Origin: Streptomyces triticagri
Lineage (GTDB): Bacteria > Actinomycetota > Actinomycetes > Streptomycetales > Streptomycetaceae
Length of the DNA: 64,000 bases
Direction of reading: 5' to 3'
Assembly (NCBI RefSeq): GCF_003429565.1
Contig: NZ_QUAK01000149.1
Location: forward strand, 120,767 to 184,766
A program made the position numbers and the translations under genes. Each line of letters starts with the position of its first letter. The stretch's first letter is position 1. The notes beneath the pieces are model-generated. The model was not told the DNA's origin. It worked only from the letters and a program-made list of their open reading frames with translations, and did not search any database. Below, one piece after another: positions 1 to 9,161 of the stretch.

Positions 1-207
1 GTGTCGCGTTCTCGTGGTGCTCCGGACCGTCGTGCATCGGACCTCCGTCGTTTGCGGGATGGTGCCACTGCGGTGGCTACCTTGGCCGCGCGACGGACGG
101 TGCGCAAGAGGCTTGAGGGGACCGGTAGTTGGAGTTTTTTGCAAGGGTGCGCATGTACCGAGCAGTGAACGAGCATCAGATACGCGGTTATGCGCAGATG
201 CATGCAG
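1..207. other. No recognisable gene
   Basis: The first 207 bases hold no gene I can support. Frame 1 of the plus strand is open from the window edge to a stop at 166-168, rich in Arg and Ala, and resembles no family I know. It may be the end of a gene outside the window or chance, since open frames are common at this GC content. Confidence 0.4.
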
Positions 208-243
208 CGAGGGGCCCTGCGCGAACAAGCGCCGGGCCCCTCG
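208..243 (-). terminator. Hairpin terminator after the FAD/Fe-S gene
   Basis: Perfect 10-bp arms, CGAGGGGCCC (208-217) and GGGCCCCTCG (234-243), enclose a 16-base loop. The hairpin lies 12 bases past the stop codon of the minus-strand gene ending at 256. There is no clear U tract, as is usual for actinomycete terminators. Confidence 0.6.
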
Positions 244-255
244 TACGACAGTCGG

Positions 256-3204
256 TCAGCGGCTCACTGGCCGCTGTCCGGGGCGTGTCGCCCGCTCCAG
301 CTCGAAGAGGACGGAGCGGTAACTCCGCCCTGTCGCATGGTCCATGCCGATCTCGCACATGCGATTGGCCGAGACATAGGTGTCGTACGGACGCGAGCGC
401 ACCTCGGCGGCCTCACCCGCCGTCGCCGACTGAGTCAGCTCCTTGTGCAGCAGGCCGCGGTCGCCGGCGAACCCGCAGCATTCCGCGTCGTCCGGCACCA
501 CCACCTCCTCGGCACACGCCTCCGCGACGGCGACCAGCTGCGCCTCGTCGCCCAGATGACGCATCGAGCACGTGGGGTGCACCACCGCGGAGCCCAGCTT
601 CCGCAGCACCGTGAGATGCGGCAGGAGTTCGTCCGCGGCCCACACCAGGGAGTCGACGATCTCGAGCTCGGCGTGCAACTCCCTGTTCTCGTCGGTCAGA
701 TAGGGGACCACCTCGTGGGCGATGCCAAGGGTGCAGGACGAGGCGTCCACCACCAGCGGCAGCTTGCCGCCGGCCGTCCATCCCCAGGCGGCCTCGACGA
801 TGCGGTTCGCCATCACCCTGTTGCCCTCGGCGTAACCCTTGGAGTGCCAGATGGTGGAACAGCAGGTGCCCGCCACGTCTCCCGGGATCCACACCGGCTT
901 TCCGGCCCGTGCCGACACCGCCACCATCGCCTGGGACAGCGAAGGGCCGCGCCTGCCCTCGGACTTGCCGAAGATCCGGTTCACACACGCCGGGTAGTAC
1001 ACCGCCTTCGCCCCGACCCGTGACGTACTGGGCATACGACGGGGCGCGGCGCCGGGGATCTCGGGCAGCCACTCCGGCACCAGATCCGGCCGGACCGCCT
1101 TGCGGGCGGCGCGGGTCACGGAGCCGAGCAGCCGGTCACTGATCCGGTCCGCGGCGGCCACCGCAAGGCGGGCGGAGGCCTCCACGATCCGGAAGTTCTT
1201 CGCCGTCAGGGCGGCGATGCGCTCCTCTCGCGAGGAGTGCCGCTCGTGCCGGAAGTCCTTCATCATCGCGCCGGTGTCGATGCCCACGGGACAGGCCAGC
1301 TTGCACGTCGAGTCGCCGGCGCAGGTGTCGATCGCGTCGTAGCCGTACGAATCGAGCAGTTCGCCCTCGACCGGGGAGCTGCTCGGCTGGCGCATCATCT
1401 CGCGGCGCAGCACGATCCGTTGGCGCGGCGAGGTGGTCAAGTCGTGGCTGGGGCAGGTCGGTTCGCAGAAGCCGCACTCGATGCAGGGATCGGCGATCTG
1501 CTCGACCTTCGGGATCGTCTTGAGGCCGCGCAGATGGGCGCGGGGGTCGCGGTCCAGGACGATGCGCGGTGCGAGCACGCCGTCCGGATCGATGATCTGC
1601 TTGATGCGCCACATCAGTTCGGTGGCGCGCGGGCCCCATTCGAGCTCGAGGAACGGCGCGATGTTCCGTCCCGTCGCATGCTCGGCCTTCAGGGATCCGT
1701 CGAAGCGCTCGACGGTCAGCGCGCAGAACTCGTCCATGAACGCGGCATAGCGGTCCACGTCGGACGGCTTGCCCGCGTCGAAGGCGAGCAGGAAGTGCAG
1801 GTTCCCATGGGCCGCGTGGCCGGCGACCGCCGCGTCGAAGCCGTGCCTCTCCTGCAGTTCGAGCAGTGCGGCGCAGGCGTCGGCGAGCCGCGAGGGCGGG
1901 ACCGCGAAGTCCTCCGTGATCAGCGTCGTGCCCGAGGGACGGGAGCCGCCGACGGCCGTCACGAAGGCCTTGCGCGCCTTCCAGTACCCGGCGATCGTCC
2001 CGGCGTCCCGGGTGAACTCATTGGTCACCGACGGCACCGGTGCCACCAGGTCCAGGGTCTCGAGGACCCGTGCGGCAGCCTCCTCGTTCGCCTCGCGCGC
2101 CTCGTCGTCCGGCGCACGGAACTCGACCAGGAGCGCCGTCGTGTTCCTGGGCAGCTCCGCCCAGTCGGCCGGGACGCCCTGCACGCTCACCGAGGCCCGC
2201 AGGGTGTTGCCGTCCATCAACTCCACGGCGAGCGCGCCCGCTTCGTTGAACTTCGGCACGGCGGCCGCCGCGGCCGTCAGCGAGGGGAAGAAGAGCAGGG
2301 CAGTCGACAGCTTCCGGTCGAGCGGCAGCGTGTCGAAGACGACCTCGGCGATGAAGCCGAAGGTGCCCTCGGACCCCACCATCAGACCGCGCAGGATCTC
2401 CACCGGGGTGGATCCGTCGAGGAAGGCGTCGAGGCGGTAGCCGTTGGTGTTCTTGATCTCGTACTTGGCGCGGATGCGCTTGACAAGATCCGCGTCCGCC
2501 TCGATCTCCCGCTTGACGGCGAGCAGCCCTTCGCAGAGCGCGGGCTCGGCGTGCGCGAGACGCTCGTCGGCGTCCGGCTCCGCGGTGTCGACGACCGTGC
2601 CGGACGGCAGTACGAAGGTCAGCGAGGAGAGGGTGCGGTACGAGTTGCGGGTGGTGCCGGCGGTCATGCCCGAGGCGTTGTTCGCCACCACGCCGCCCAG
2701 GGTGCAGGCGATCGCGCTGGCCGGGTCGGGGCCGAGCACCCGGCCGTGCCGGGACAGGGTGGTGTTGGCCCGTACGACCGTGGTGCCGGGGCCGATCCGT
2801 GCCTGCTCGCCGTCGCCGAGCACCTCGATGCCGGCCCAGTGCTTGCGCACGTCGACCAGGATGTCCTCGCCCTGCGCCTGGCCGTTCAGCGAGGTGCCGG
2901 CCGCGCGGAAGACGACCTCGCGGCCCCTTCCGTGGGCGTACGAGAGGACGGCGGAGACGTCGTCGATGTCCTCGGCGACCACCACGACCTGCGGCAGGAA
3001 GCGGTAGGGGCTGGCGTCCGAGGCGTACTTGACCAGGTCGGAGATCTTGGTGAGCACCTTGTCCGCGCCGAGCAGGGCCACCAGGTCGCCGCGCAGCGGC
3101 TCGGGCGTGCCGTGCGCCTGCCGGTCCGGCACCCGGTCGGGTGACGGTCCCGCCTCGCGCGCGGTGGGGCGCAGGGCGTCCGGGTCGGGCTCCAGCAGAG
3201 GCAT
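256..3204 (-). CDS. FAD-binding and (Fe-S)-binding oxidoreductase, D-lactate dehydrogenase-like
   Basis: A 982-residue GlcD/Dld-type fusion expected to oxidise a 2-hydroxyacid such as D-lactate and pass electrons through Fe-S centres to the respiratory chain. The N-terminal FAD-binding-4 domain has its PP loop near residue 100 (GTSLNGQAQG). An FAD-linked oxidase C domain follows, then two ferredoxin-like clusters near 573 (CIECGFCEPTCP) and 625 (CAGDSTCKLACP), then CCG-type cysteine motifs near 875 (HPTCSMRHLG) and 905 (AECCGFAG). I chose the ATG at 3204 because GAGGAG sits 7-8 bases upstream; the frame stays open to 3339 without a better start. It lies 115 bases downstream of a MarR gene on the same strand, so the two may be cotranscribed. 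Domain identity is clear; D-lactate as substrate is inferred from the family. Confidence 0.88.
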   Translation of the reverse strand: MPLLEPDPDALRPTAREAGPSPDRVPDRQAHGTPEPLRGDLVALLGADKVLTKISDLVKYASDASPYRFLPQVVVVAEDIDDVSAVLSYAHGRGREVVFRAAGTSLNGQAQGEDILVDVRKHWAGIEVLGDGEQARIGPGTTVVRANTTLSRHGRVLGPDPASAIACTLGGVVANNASGMTAGTTRNSYRTLSSLTFVLPSGTVVDTAEPDADERLAHAEPALCEGLLAVKREIEADADLVKRIRAKYEIKNTNGYRLDAFLDGSTPVEILRGLMVGSEGTFGFIAEVVFDTLPLDRKLSTALLFFPSLTAAAAAVPKFNEAGALAVELMDGNTLRASVSVQGVPADWAELPRNTTALLVEFRAPDDEAREANEEAAARVLETLDLVAPVPSVTNEFTRDAGTIAGYWKARKAFVTAVGGSRPSGTTLITEDFAVPPSRLADACAALLELQERHGFDAAVAGHAAHGNLHFLLAFDAGKPSDVDRYAAFMDEFCALTVERFDGSLKAEHATGRNIAPFLELEWGPRATELMWRIKQIIDPDGVLAPRIVLDRDPRAHLRGLKTIPKVEQIADPCIECGFCEPTCPSHDLTTSPRQRIVLRREMMRQPSSSPVEGELLDSYGYDAIDTCAGDSTCKLACPVGIDTGAMMKDFRHERHSSREERIAALTAKNFRIVEASARLAVAAADRISDRLLGSVTRAARKAVRPDLVPEWLPEIPGAAPRRMPSTSRVGAKAVYYPACVNRIFGKSEGRRGPSLSQAMVAVSARAGKPVWIPGDVAGTCCSTIWHSKGYAEGNRVMANRIVEAAWGWTAGGKLPLVVDASSCTLGIAHEVVPYLTDENRELHAELEIVDSLVWAADELLPHLTVLRKLGSAVVHPTCSMRHLGDEAQLVAVAEACAEEVVVPDDAECCGFAGDRGLLHKELTQSATAGEAAEVRSRPYDTYVSANRMCEIGMDHATGRSYRSVLFELERATRPGQRPVSR

Positions 3205-3319
3205 GGACACACTCCTCAGGTCGTCGGCGTCGCTCCGGCGATGATCTCCGATCCGGCGCCGCGGGCTTCGGGCGGGGTGGCGAGTCCCTGCCTCGCAGGC
3301 CGGGTCCCTGCCTCGCAGG

Positions 3320-3760
3320 TCAGGCCGGCCGACGGTCACCGTCTATGAGGGCCGACAGCAGGCCGCCGAGCTCGCCGCGCTGGTCGGCGGTCAATGGAGC
3401 CAGGATGTCCTCTGCGGCGGCCCGGCGCGCGTTGCGCAGGGCGCGCAGTACTTCGCGGCCCCTTTCGGTCAGCTCGATGCGGATCACCCTGCGATTGTCC
3501 GGATCCGGCACGCGCCGCACGGCGCCGCTCGCCTCCAGGCCGTCGATCAGTGTGGTCACCGCGCGCGGGACCACCTCGAGACGCTGCGCGATGTCCGCCA
3601 TCCGCGGCGGTGCGTCGAAGTGCGTGAGCGTGCGCAGTAGCCGGGCCTGCGCCGGGGTGATGCCCACCGGCTCCAGGTGGCGCTTCTGGATGCGGTGCAG
3701 CCGACGGGTGAGGCGCAGCAGTTGCTCGGCGAGAAGTCCGTCGCCGTCGGGGGTCGTCAT
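3320..3760 (-). CDS. MarR-family transcriptional regulator
   Basis: A 146-residue MarR protein. The winged helix is visible as a recognition region near residues 50-75 (MADIAQRLEVVPRAVTTLID) followed by the wing with the DPDNRRVIRIELTERG signature. It is divergent from an ABC exporter that starts at 3856, and a 19-bp palindrome lies in the shared control region. The usual logic for this arrangement is repression of both the exporter and itself, relieved by a small ligand. The start is uncertain: an in-frame ATG at 3796 would add 12 residues but directly abuts the palindrome, so I prefer the ATG at 3760, although its ribosome site is weak. It may also control the oxidoreductase downstream. Confidence 0.88.
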   Translation of the reverse strand: MTTPDGDGLLAEQLLRLTRRLHRIQKRHLEPVGITPAQARLLRTLTHFDAPPRMADIAQRLEVVPRAVTTLIDGLEASGAVRRVPDPDNRRVIRIELTERGREVLRALRNARRAAAEDILAPLTADQRGELGGLLSALIDGDRRPA

Positions 3761-3788
3761 GCCGCGGAGCCTATCAGGACTCTGCTCA

Positions 3789-3818
3789 TTGTGCATATAG
3801 GTAACAGTGAGCTATGCT
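3789..3818. promoter_or_regulatory. MarR operator and exporter promoter
   Basis: ATAGGTAACAGTGAGCTAT (3797-3815) is a palindrome matching its reverse complement at 14 of 19 positions. On the plus strand a plausible promoter, TTGTGC (3789-3794), 18 bases, TATGCT (3813-3818), puts the palindrome in the spacer, which would suit a repressor. Binding by the adjacent MarR protein is inferred. Confidence 0.55.
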
Positions 3819-3855
3819 CTCGAAGTCCCTGGCGTCCCACCCTCCGTAGGAGCCC

Positions 3856-5709
3856 ATGCAAAGCCCCGAACTGCACCCAGAATCCAGCCCTTGGAAAGCG
3901 GCCGACTCCAGGCCGCCCGACTCCAGGCCGCTCGACCCCCGGCCACCCGATCCGGAGCAGCCCCGACAGCTGAGGCGCATCGTCCGGTTGTTCCGCCCGT
4001 ACCGCGGCCGCCTCGCCCTCGTCGGGCTGCTCGTGGGCGCCGCGTCCCTGGTCTCCGTGGCCACGCCGTTCCTGCTCAAGGAGATCCTCGACACCGCGAT
4101 CCCACAGGGGCGTACGGGCCTGCTCGGTCTGCTCGCCCTCGGCATGATCGCCGGTGCCGTGCTCAGCAGCGTCTTCGGTGTCCTGCAGACCCTGATCTCC
4201 ACCACGGTCGGCCAGCGCGTCATGCACGATCTGCGCACCGCGGTCTACAGCCGCCTGCAGTCCATGTCGCTCGCCTTCTACACCCGCACCAGAACGGGCG
4301 AGGTCCAGTCCCGTATAGCCAACGACATCGGCGGCATGCAGGCGACGGTCACCACCACCGCGACCTCCCTGGTGTCCAATCTGACCAGCGTGGTGGCGAC
4401 GGTGATCGCCATGCTCGCCCTCGACTGGCGGCTGACCGCCGTCTCCCTCCTGCTGCTGCCGCTCTTCGTCTGGATCAGCCGCCGGGTCGGCCGCGAGCGC
4501 CGGAGGATCGCCACGCAGCGCCAGAAGCAGATGGCGGCCATGGCCGCCACCGTCACCGAATCGCTCTCCGTGAGCGGCATCCTGCTCGGCCGCACCATGG
4601 GCAGGTCCGACTCCCTGACCCGCTCGTTCGCCACCGAGTCGGAGCGCCTGATCGACCTGGAGGTCCGGTCCAACATGGCGGGCCGCTGGCGCATGTCCGT
4701 CATCGGCATCGTGATGGCCGCGATGCCCGCGGTCATCTACTGGGCGGCCGGCGTCGCCCTGCACCTCGGCGGTCCGGCGATCTCGCTCGGCACTCTGGTG
4801 GCCTTCGTGTCGCTGCAGCAGGGCCTGTTCCGGCCCACCGTCAGCCTGCTCTCCACGGGCGTCCAGATCCAGACCTCGCTCGCCCTCTTCCAGCGCATCT
4901 TCGAGTACCTCGACCTGCCGGTCGACATCACCGAGCCGGACCACCCCCGCCGCCTGACCGCACCGCGCGGAGAGATCCGCTTCAAGGACGTCGAGTTCCG
5001 CTACGACGCGGCCGGTGCACCGGTCCTCGCGGGCATCGACCTCACCGTCCCGGCCGGCGGCAGCCTCGCAGTGGTCGGCGCCACCGGCTCCGGCAAGTCC
5101 ACCCTCAGCCACCTCGTCCCCAGGCTGTACGACGTCACGGCCGGCAGCGTCACCCTGGACGGGGTGGACGTGCGCGACCTCGACTTCGACTCCCTGGCCC
5201 GGGCGATCGGCGTCGTCTCTCAGGAGACCTACCTCTTCCACGCCTCGGTCGCCGAGAACCTCCGCTTCGCCAAGCCGGACGCCACCGACGAGGAGCTGTA
5301 CACGGCCGCCCGAGCCGCCCAGATCCACGACCACATCGCGGCGCTCCCCGAGGGCTACGACACCGTGGTCGGCGAGCGCGGCCACCGCTTCTCCGGAGGC
5401 GAGAAGCAGCGCCTCGCGATAGCCCGCACCATCCTCCGGGACCCGGCCGTACTCGTTCTGGACGAAGCGACCAGCGCGCTCGACACCCGCACCGAGCACG
5501 CCGTGCAGCAGGCCCTCGACTCCCTCGCGGCGAGCCGCACCACGATCACCATCGCGCACCGCCTCTCCACGGTCCGCTCGGCCGACGAGATCGTCGTCCT
5601 GGACGCGGGGCGCATCGTCGAGCGCGGCACGCACGCATCCCTGATGGCGGTCGACGGCAGGTACGCCGCGCTGGTCCACCGGGATGCCCAGCTGGAGCCC
5701 GCTGGATGA
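3856..5709 (+). CDS. ABC exporter, fused permease and ATPase
   Basis: A 617-residue half-transporter of the multidrug/lipid exporter class (ABCB/MsbA type), expected to work as a homodimer in the membrane. Residues about 40-340 form the six-helix transmembrane domain and 370-605 the ATPase. Walker A is GATGSGKST near 408, the signature FSGGEKQRLAIAR near 511, Walker B VLVLDEATSALD near 533 and the H-loop IAHRLS near 566. The first 45 residues are unusual: a Pro/Arg/Asp tract with repeated DxRPP/L units lies ahead of the first helix. GTAGGAG five bases before the ATG supports the start. It is divergent from a MarR gene that probably represses it. The substrate is not readable from sequence. 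Confidence 0.92.
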   Translation: MQSPELHPESSPWKAADSRPPDSRPLDPRPPDPEQPRQLRRIVRLFRPYRGRLALVGLLVGAASLVSVATPFLLKEILDTAIPQGRTGLLGLLALGMIAGAVLSSVFGVLQTLISTTVGQRVMHDLRTAVYSRLQSMSLAFYTRTRTGEVQSRIANDIGGMQATVTTTATSLVSNLTSVVATVIAMLALDWRLTAVSLLLLPLFVWISRRVGRERRRIATQRQKQMAAMAATVTESLSVSGILLGRTMGRSDSLTRSFATESERLIDLEVRSNMAGRWRMSVIGIVMAAMPAVIYWAAGVALHLGGPAISLGTLVAFVSLQQGLFRPTVSLLSTGVQIQTSLALFQRIFEYLDLPVDITEPDHPRRLTAPRGEIRFKDVEFRYDAAGAPVLAGIDLTVPAGGSLAVVGATGSGKSTLSHLVPRLYDVTAGSVTLDGVDVRDLDFDSLARAIGVVSQETYLFHASVAENLRFAKPDATDEELYTAARAAQIHDHIAALPEGYDTVVGERGHRFSGGEKQRLAIARTILRDPAVLVLDEATSALDTRTEHAVQQALDSLAASRTTITIAHRLSTVRSADEIVVLDAGRIVERGTHASLMAVDGRYAALVHRDAQLEPAG

Positions 5710-5857
5710 AAATATGCCTGCTGATCCGGATGTGCCGGATATAGCCGCTACGTCGGGTTAGCGTGCCCGCATGCTGCCGCGCCCTCCCGGGATCACACCC
5801 GGACCCAGGCCGAGCTCCGGCCGCCCGGGTCGGGCGCACGACATCGCGAGGTGAAAT

Positions 5858-6700
5858 GTGCTGAACGACAGTCCCGGCCGGGGCAAGATCCGGCTGACCC
5901 GCCGAGGTCGCGGGGCACTCCTGCTGACCGGCGCTCTGGTCGCAGGGGCGGCCGTCGCCGTTCCGTTCCTGCTGCTCGACGACTCCTCGGAGCGGCCCGA
6001 GGCCCTCGTGGTCCCCGAGGGCTGGCGTACTGCCCAGGTGTACGAGGCGGTCGACAAGGCTCTGGGCAAGCCTGAGGGCACCACGAAGAAGGCCGCCGCC
6101 AAGGCGAAGCTGAAGCTTCCGAAGGAGGCCGGGGGCAATCCCGAGGGCTATCTCTTCCCGGCCACGTATCCCCTCGGGGAGAAGTCCACGCCCGAGTCGC
6201 TGCTCTCCTACATGGTCGCCACGGCCGGCAAGAAGTTCGGGGCGTCTCCCATCGCCGCGGGCGCCGAGCAGAACTCGGTCTCCGTCTACCAGACCGTGAC
6301 CATCGCGAGCATCGCGCAGGCCGAGGCGGAGACACCCAAGGAGATGGGAAAGGTCGCCCGGGTCGTCCTCAACCGGCTGAGTCAGGGCATGCCCCTGCAG
6401 ATGGACTCCACGGTCAACTACGCGCTCAACCGCACCACGTTGAACACCAAGGCCGCCGACACCAGGGTCGAGAGCCCGTACAACACCTACGCCCGCATGG
6501 GCCTGCCGCCCACCCCCATCGCGAACCCGGGTGACGAGGCGATGCGGGCCGCGACCAGCCCGCCGCAGGGCGACTGGCTGTACTTCGTCACGGTCAAGAA
6601 GGGCGACACCCGCTTCACCTCGGACTTCGAGGAACACCAGCGCAACGTGGACGAGTTCAACCGCAATCAGAAGCAGCAGGGCAAGAACGCATCGTCCTGA
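5858..6700 (+). CDS. MltG/YceG-like endolytic transglycosylase family protein
   Basis: A 280-residue protein with a short cytoplasmic N terminus, one membrane helix near residues 18-38 and an extracellular YceG domain. Family features visible are NPEGYLFPATYP near 92, the SIAQAEAE segment where MltG carries its catalytic glutamate, VLNRLSQGMPLQMDSTVNYA and the SPYNTYARMGLPPTPI loop near the end. MltG cleaves nascent glycan strands and so sets their length. The protein is shorter than typical MltG (about 340) and has no long intracellular extension, so it is probably a second, accessory paralogue. In SIAQAEAE a Gln stands where many homologues have the first Glu of VEKE. The GTG start has AGGTGA just upstream. 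It converges on the oxidoreductase gene ending at 6719. Confidence 0.82.
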   Translation: MLNDSPGRGKIRLTRRGRGALLLTGALVAGAAVAVPFLLLDDSSERPEALVVPEGWRTAQVYEAVDKALGKPEGTTKKAAAKAKLKLPKEAGGNPEGYLFPATYPLGEKSTPESLLSYMVATAGKKFGASPIAAGAEQNSVSVYQTVTIASIAQAEAETPKEMGKVARVVLNRLSQGMPLQMDSTVNYALNRTTLNTKAADTRVESPYNTYARMGLPPTPIANPGDEAMRAATSPPQGDWLYFVTVKKGDTRFTSDFEEHQRNVDEFNRNQKQQGKNASS

Positions 6701-6718
6701 CGCACACCTCCCGGCCGG

Positions 6719-7834
6719 TCAGCCCACCAGGGCGGGCCGGCCGGCGAGCAGCTGCCGGATCTCGCGGACCGCGGCGCGGCCCGCCCGGTTCGCCCCGATG
6801 GTGCTGGCGGACGGCCCGTACCCCACCAGATGCACCCGGCGATCCCGTACGGCACGGGTGTTCTCGACGCGGATGCCGCCGCCGGGCTCGCGCAGCCGCA
6901 GCGGCGCGAGATGCGCCACCGAGGCGCGGAAGCCGGTGGCCCAGAGGATGACGTCCGCGTCGATCCGCCGCCCGTCGTCCCAGGCCACACCGTCGGGGGT
7001 GATCCGGTCGAACATCGGCAGCCTGTTCAGTACGCCGTCCTCGCGTCCGCGCCGCACCGCCTCGGTGACCGGCAATCCCGTCACCGACACCACACTCTGC
7101 GGCGGCAGTCCGCGCCGTACCCGTTCGTCGACCAGGGCCACCGCGGCCCGGCCGTCACTTTCGTCGAACGGCCCCTCCCGGAAGGCCGGTTCGCGCCGTG
7201 TCACCCAGGTCGTCTCTGCGGCGTACGGCGCGATCTCGAGCAGATGCTGGACGCCGGAGGTGCCCCCGCCCACCACGACGACCCGCTGACCGGCGAACTC
7301 CTCCGGCCCCGGGTACTGAGCCGTGTGCAACTGCCGTCCGCGGAAGGTCTCCTGGCCCGGATGGCGCGGCCAGAACGGACGGTCCCAGGTCCCGGTGGCG
7401 CTGATCACGGCGCGTGCCGACCAGTCACCCGCCGAGGTCTCCACCGTCAGGCGCCCGCCCGCGCCCTCGCGCACCGCCCGTACGTCCACGGGGCGCCGTA
7501 CCCGCAGATCGAAGGTCTCCTCGTACCGGGTGAAGTACTCACCGATGACCTCGGAGGACGGACGCTCCGGATCCGCACCGGTCAGCTCCATGCCCGGCAG
7601 TGCGTGCATCCCGTGCACCTTCGCGTACGTCAGGGTCGGCCAGCGGAACTGCCAGGCGCCGCCCGGTGCGGGCGCATGGTCCAGCACCACGAAGTCCCGG
7701 CCGGGCTCGAAACCCGACCGGCGCAGGTGGTAGGCGGCAGAGAGCCCGGCCTGTCCCGCGCCGATCACGACCACGTCGGTCGTGCGTGGGCCGCCGGAGA
7801 GCGGGCGTGCGTCTGGTGTCCCGATATAGTTCAC
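6719..7834 (-). CDS. FAD/NAD(P)-dependent flavin monooxygenase-like oxidoreductase
   Basis: A 371-residue flavoprotein of the CzcO/flavin-containing monooxygenase type. The FAD-binding loop is VVVIGAGQAGLSAAYHL near residue 20, a second nucleotide-binding glycine motif is VVVVGGGTSGVQ near 170, and the C-terminal VILWATGFR is typical of the group. It follows ssuD by 116 bases on the same strand and may be the last gene of the ssu operon, which would suggest oxidation of an organosulfur compound; that role is inference. The start is uncertain. I used a GTG at 7834 that leaves a short tail before the FAD motif; the frame is open to a GTG at 7933, and neither has a convincing ribosome site. Confidence 0.8.
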   Translation of the reverse strand: MNYIGTPDARPLSGGPRTTDVVVIGAGQAGLSAAYHLRRSGFEPGRDFVVLDHAPAPGGAWQFRWPTLTYAKVHGMHALPGMELTGADPERPSSEVIGEYFTRYEETFDLRVRRPVDVRAVREGAGGRLTVETSAGDWSARAVISATGTWDRPFWPRHPGQETFRGRQLHTAQYPGPEEFAGQRVVVVGGGTSGVQHLLEIAPYAAETTWVTRREPAFREGPFDESDGRAAVALVDERVRRGLPPQSVVSVTGLPVTEAVRRGREDGVLNRLPMFDRITPDGVAWDDGRRIDADVILWATGFRASVAHLAPLRLREPGGGIRVENTRAVRDRRVHLVGYGPSASTIGANRAGRAAVREIRQLLAGRPALVG

Positions 7835-7950
7835 GCTTCTACTAACCGGGGTGTGGTGAGCATTCTTCCCGCCAGGTGAGTCCGCCTTGGGCGATCGGTG
7901 ACCGGGTCGGGAGGGACCGGCCCGGGCGCGCACCCGGACCGGTCACCCAC

Positions 7951-9159
7951 TCACCGCCCGCCGGCCACCAGCAGCGGCGCACCGCCCGGAGCGGACGCCG
8001 GACGGCCGTTGGACGCCGGCACCCCGGTCAGCGGAGAGGCCGGGAGCCGAGGCAGCAGACCGCGCGCCCCAAGCTCCGGGACGACCCCCTCGCCGAACCA
8101 GTACGCCTCCTCCAGATGCGGGTAGCCGGACAGCACGAAGTGGTCCACGCCGAGCGCGTGATACTCCTCGATCCGGTCCGCCACCTCGGCGTGGCTGCCG
8201 ACCAGGGCCGTGCCCGCCCCGCCGCGCACCAGGCCCACGCCCGCCCACAGATTCGGCGAGATCTCCAGGTCGTCCCGGGAGCCCCCGTGCAGGGCCAGCA
8301 TGCGCTGCTGGCCCACCGACTCGCTGCGGCGCAGCGCCTGCTGCGCGGCCGCCACGGTCTCCGGGTCGAGGTCGTCAAGGAGCCGGTTCGCCGTCGCCCA
8401 GGCGTCCTTCGACGAGTCCCGCGAGGTGGAGTGCAGGCGGATGCCGAAGCGCACCGTCCGCCCCTCGGCCTCCGCGAGCCCCCGGATCCAGTCGATCTTC
8501 TGCTTCACCTGCTCCGGCGGCTCGCCCCAGGTCAGATACACGTCCGAGTGCCGGGCCGCGACCGGCCCCGCGGCCGCCGACGAACCGCCGAAGAAGATCT
8601 CCGGGCGGGGCTCGGGCGGCAGCGCGGTCAGACCGCCCTCCACCTGGTAGTGCTCGCCGTCGAAGTCGTACGGCTTGCCCTCCCACACGCCACGGACCAC
8701 CGACAGGAACTCGTCCGTCCGTGCATACCGGCGGTCGTGGTCCAGATGGTCGCCGAACCGCCGCTGCTCGGTGGAGTCCCCGCCGGTGACCACGTTCAGA
8801 AGCAGCCGCCCGCGGGTGATGCGCTGATACGTCGACGCCATCTGCGCCGCCAGGACCGGGGAGATCACCCCGGGCCGGAACGCGACCAGAAACTTCAGCC
8901 GTTCGGTGTGCTGGGCGAGTGCCACCGTGGTCAGCCAGGCGTCCTCGCACCAGGTGCCGGTCGGGGTGAGTACGGCCTCGAAGCCCAACTGTTCGGCGGC
9001 CTTGGCTATTTGCGCCAGATACTCGATGTCCGGAGCCCGAACGCCGCTCACCGGGGTGATCTTGGAACGCTTGATACCGCCGTCGGTGTAGGCGTGCCGG
9101 TCGACCAGGGTGCGGCCGTCACCGCCGGTGGGCAGGAACCAGTGCAGATGAACGGACAT
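7951..9159 (-). CDS. ssuD: FMNH2-dependent alkanesulfonate monooxygenase
   Basis: A 402-residue luciferase-like flavin monooxygenase that releases sulfite from alkanesulfonates using reduced FMN supplied by a separate reductase. It has the SsuD start (HLHWFLPTGGD), the segment RPGVISPVLAAQM, LLNVVTGGD near 130, the EIFFGGSS phosphate-site region and the C-terminal SGYPHLEEAY typical of SsuD. The ATG at 9159 lies two bases after the ssuA stop, with AAGGAG eight bases upstream inside ssuA, so translation is probably coupled. It is the fourth gene of the operon leader peptide-ssuC-ssuB-ssuA-ssuD. No flavin reductase (SsuE) is nearby, so FMNH2 must come from elsewhere. Confidence 0.92.
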   Translation of the reverse strand: MSVHLHWFLPTGGDGRTLVDRHAYTDGGIKRSKITPVSGVRAPDIEYLAQIAKAAEQLGFEAVLTPTGTWCEDAWLTTVALAQHTERLKFLVAFRPGVISPVLAAQMASTYQRITRGRLLLNVVTGGDSTEQRRFGDHLDHDRRYARTDEFLSVVRGVWEGKPYDFDGEHYQVEGGLTALPPEPRPEIFFGGSSAAAGPVAARHSDVYLTWGEPPEQVKQKIDWIRGLAEAEGRTVRFGIRLHSTSRDSSKDAWATANRLLDDLDPETVAAAQQALRRSESVGQQRMLALHGGSRDDLEISPNLWAGVGLVRGGAGTALVGSHAEVADRIEEYHALGVDHFVLSGYPHLEEAYWFGEGVVPELGARGLLPRLPASPLTGVPASNGRPASAPGGAPLLVAGGR

Positions 9160-9161
9160 GA

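Noticed and set aside
1237..3144. A 635-codon open frame on the plus strand opposite the FAD/Fe-S gene
   Set aside because: It is antisense to a gene with unmistakable cofactor motifs and has the Arg/Gly/His-rich composition of a high-GC shadow frame.
3757..5679. A 640-codon minus-strand frame opposite the ABC exporter
   Set aside because: Low-complexity Asp/Gly/Arg/His sequence, no family motifs, and fully overlaps a gene with all ABC motifs.
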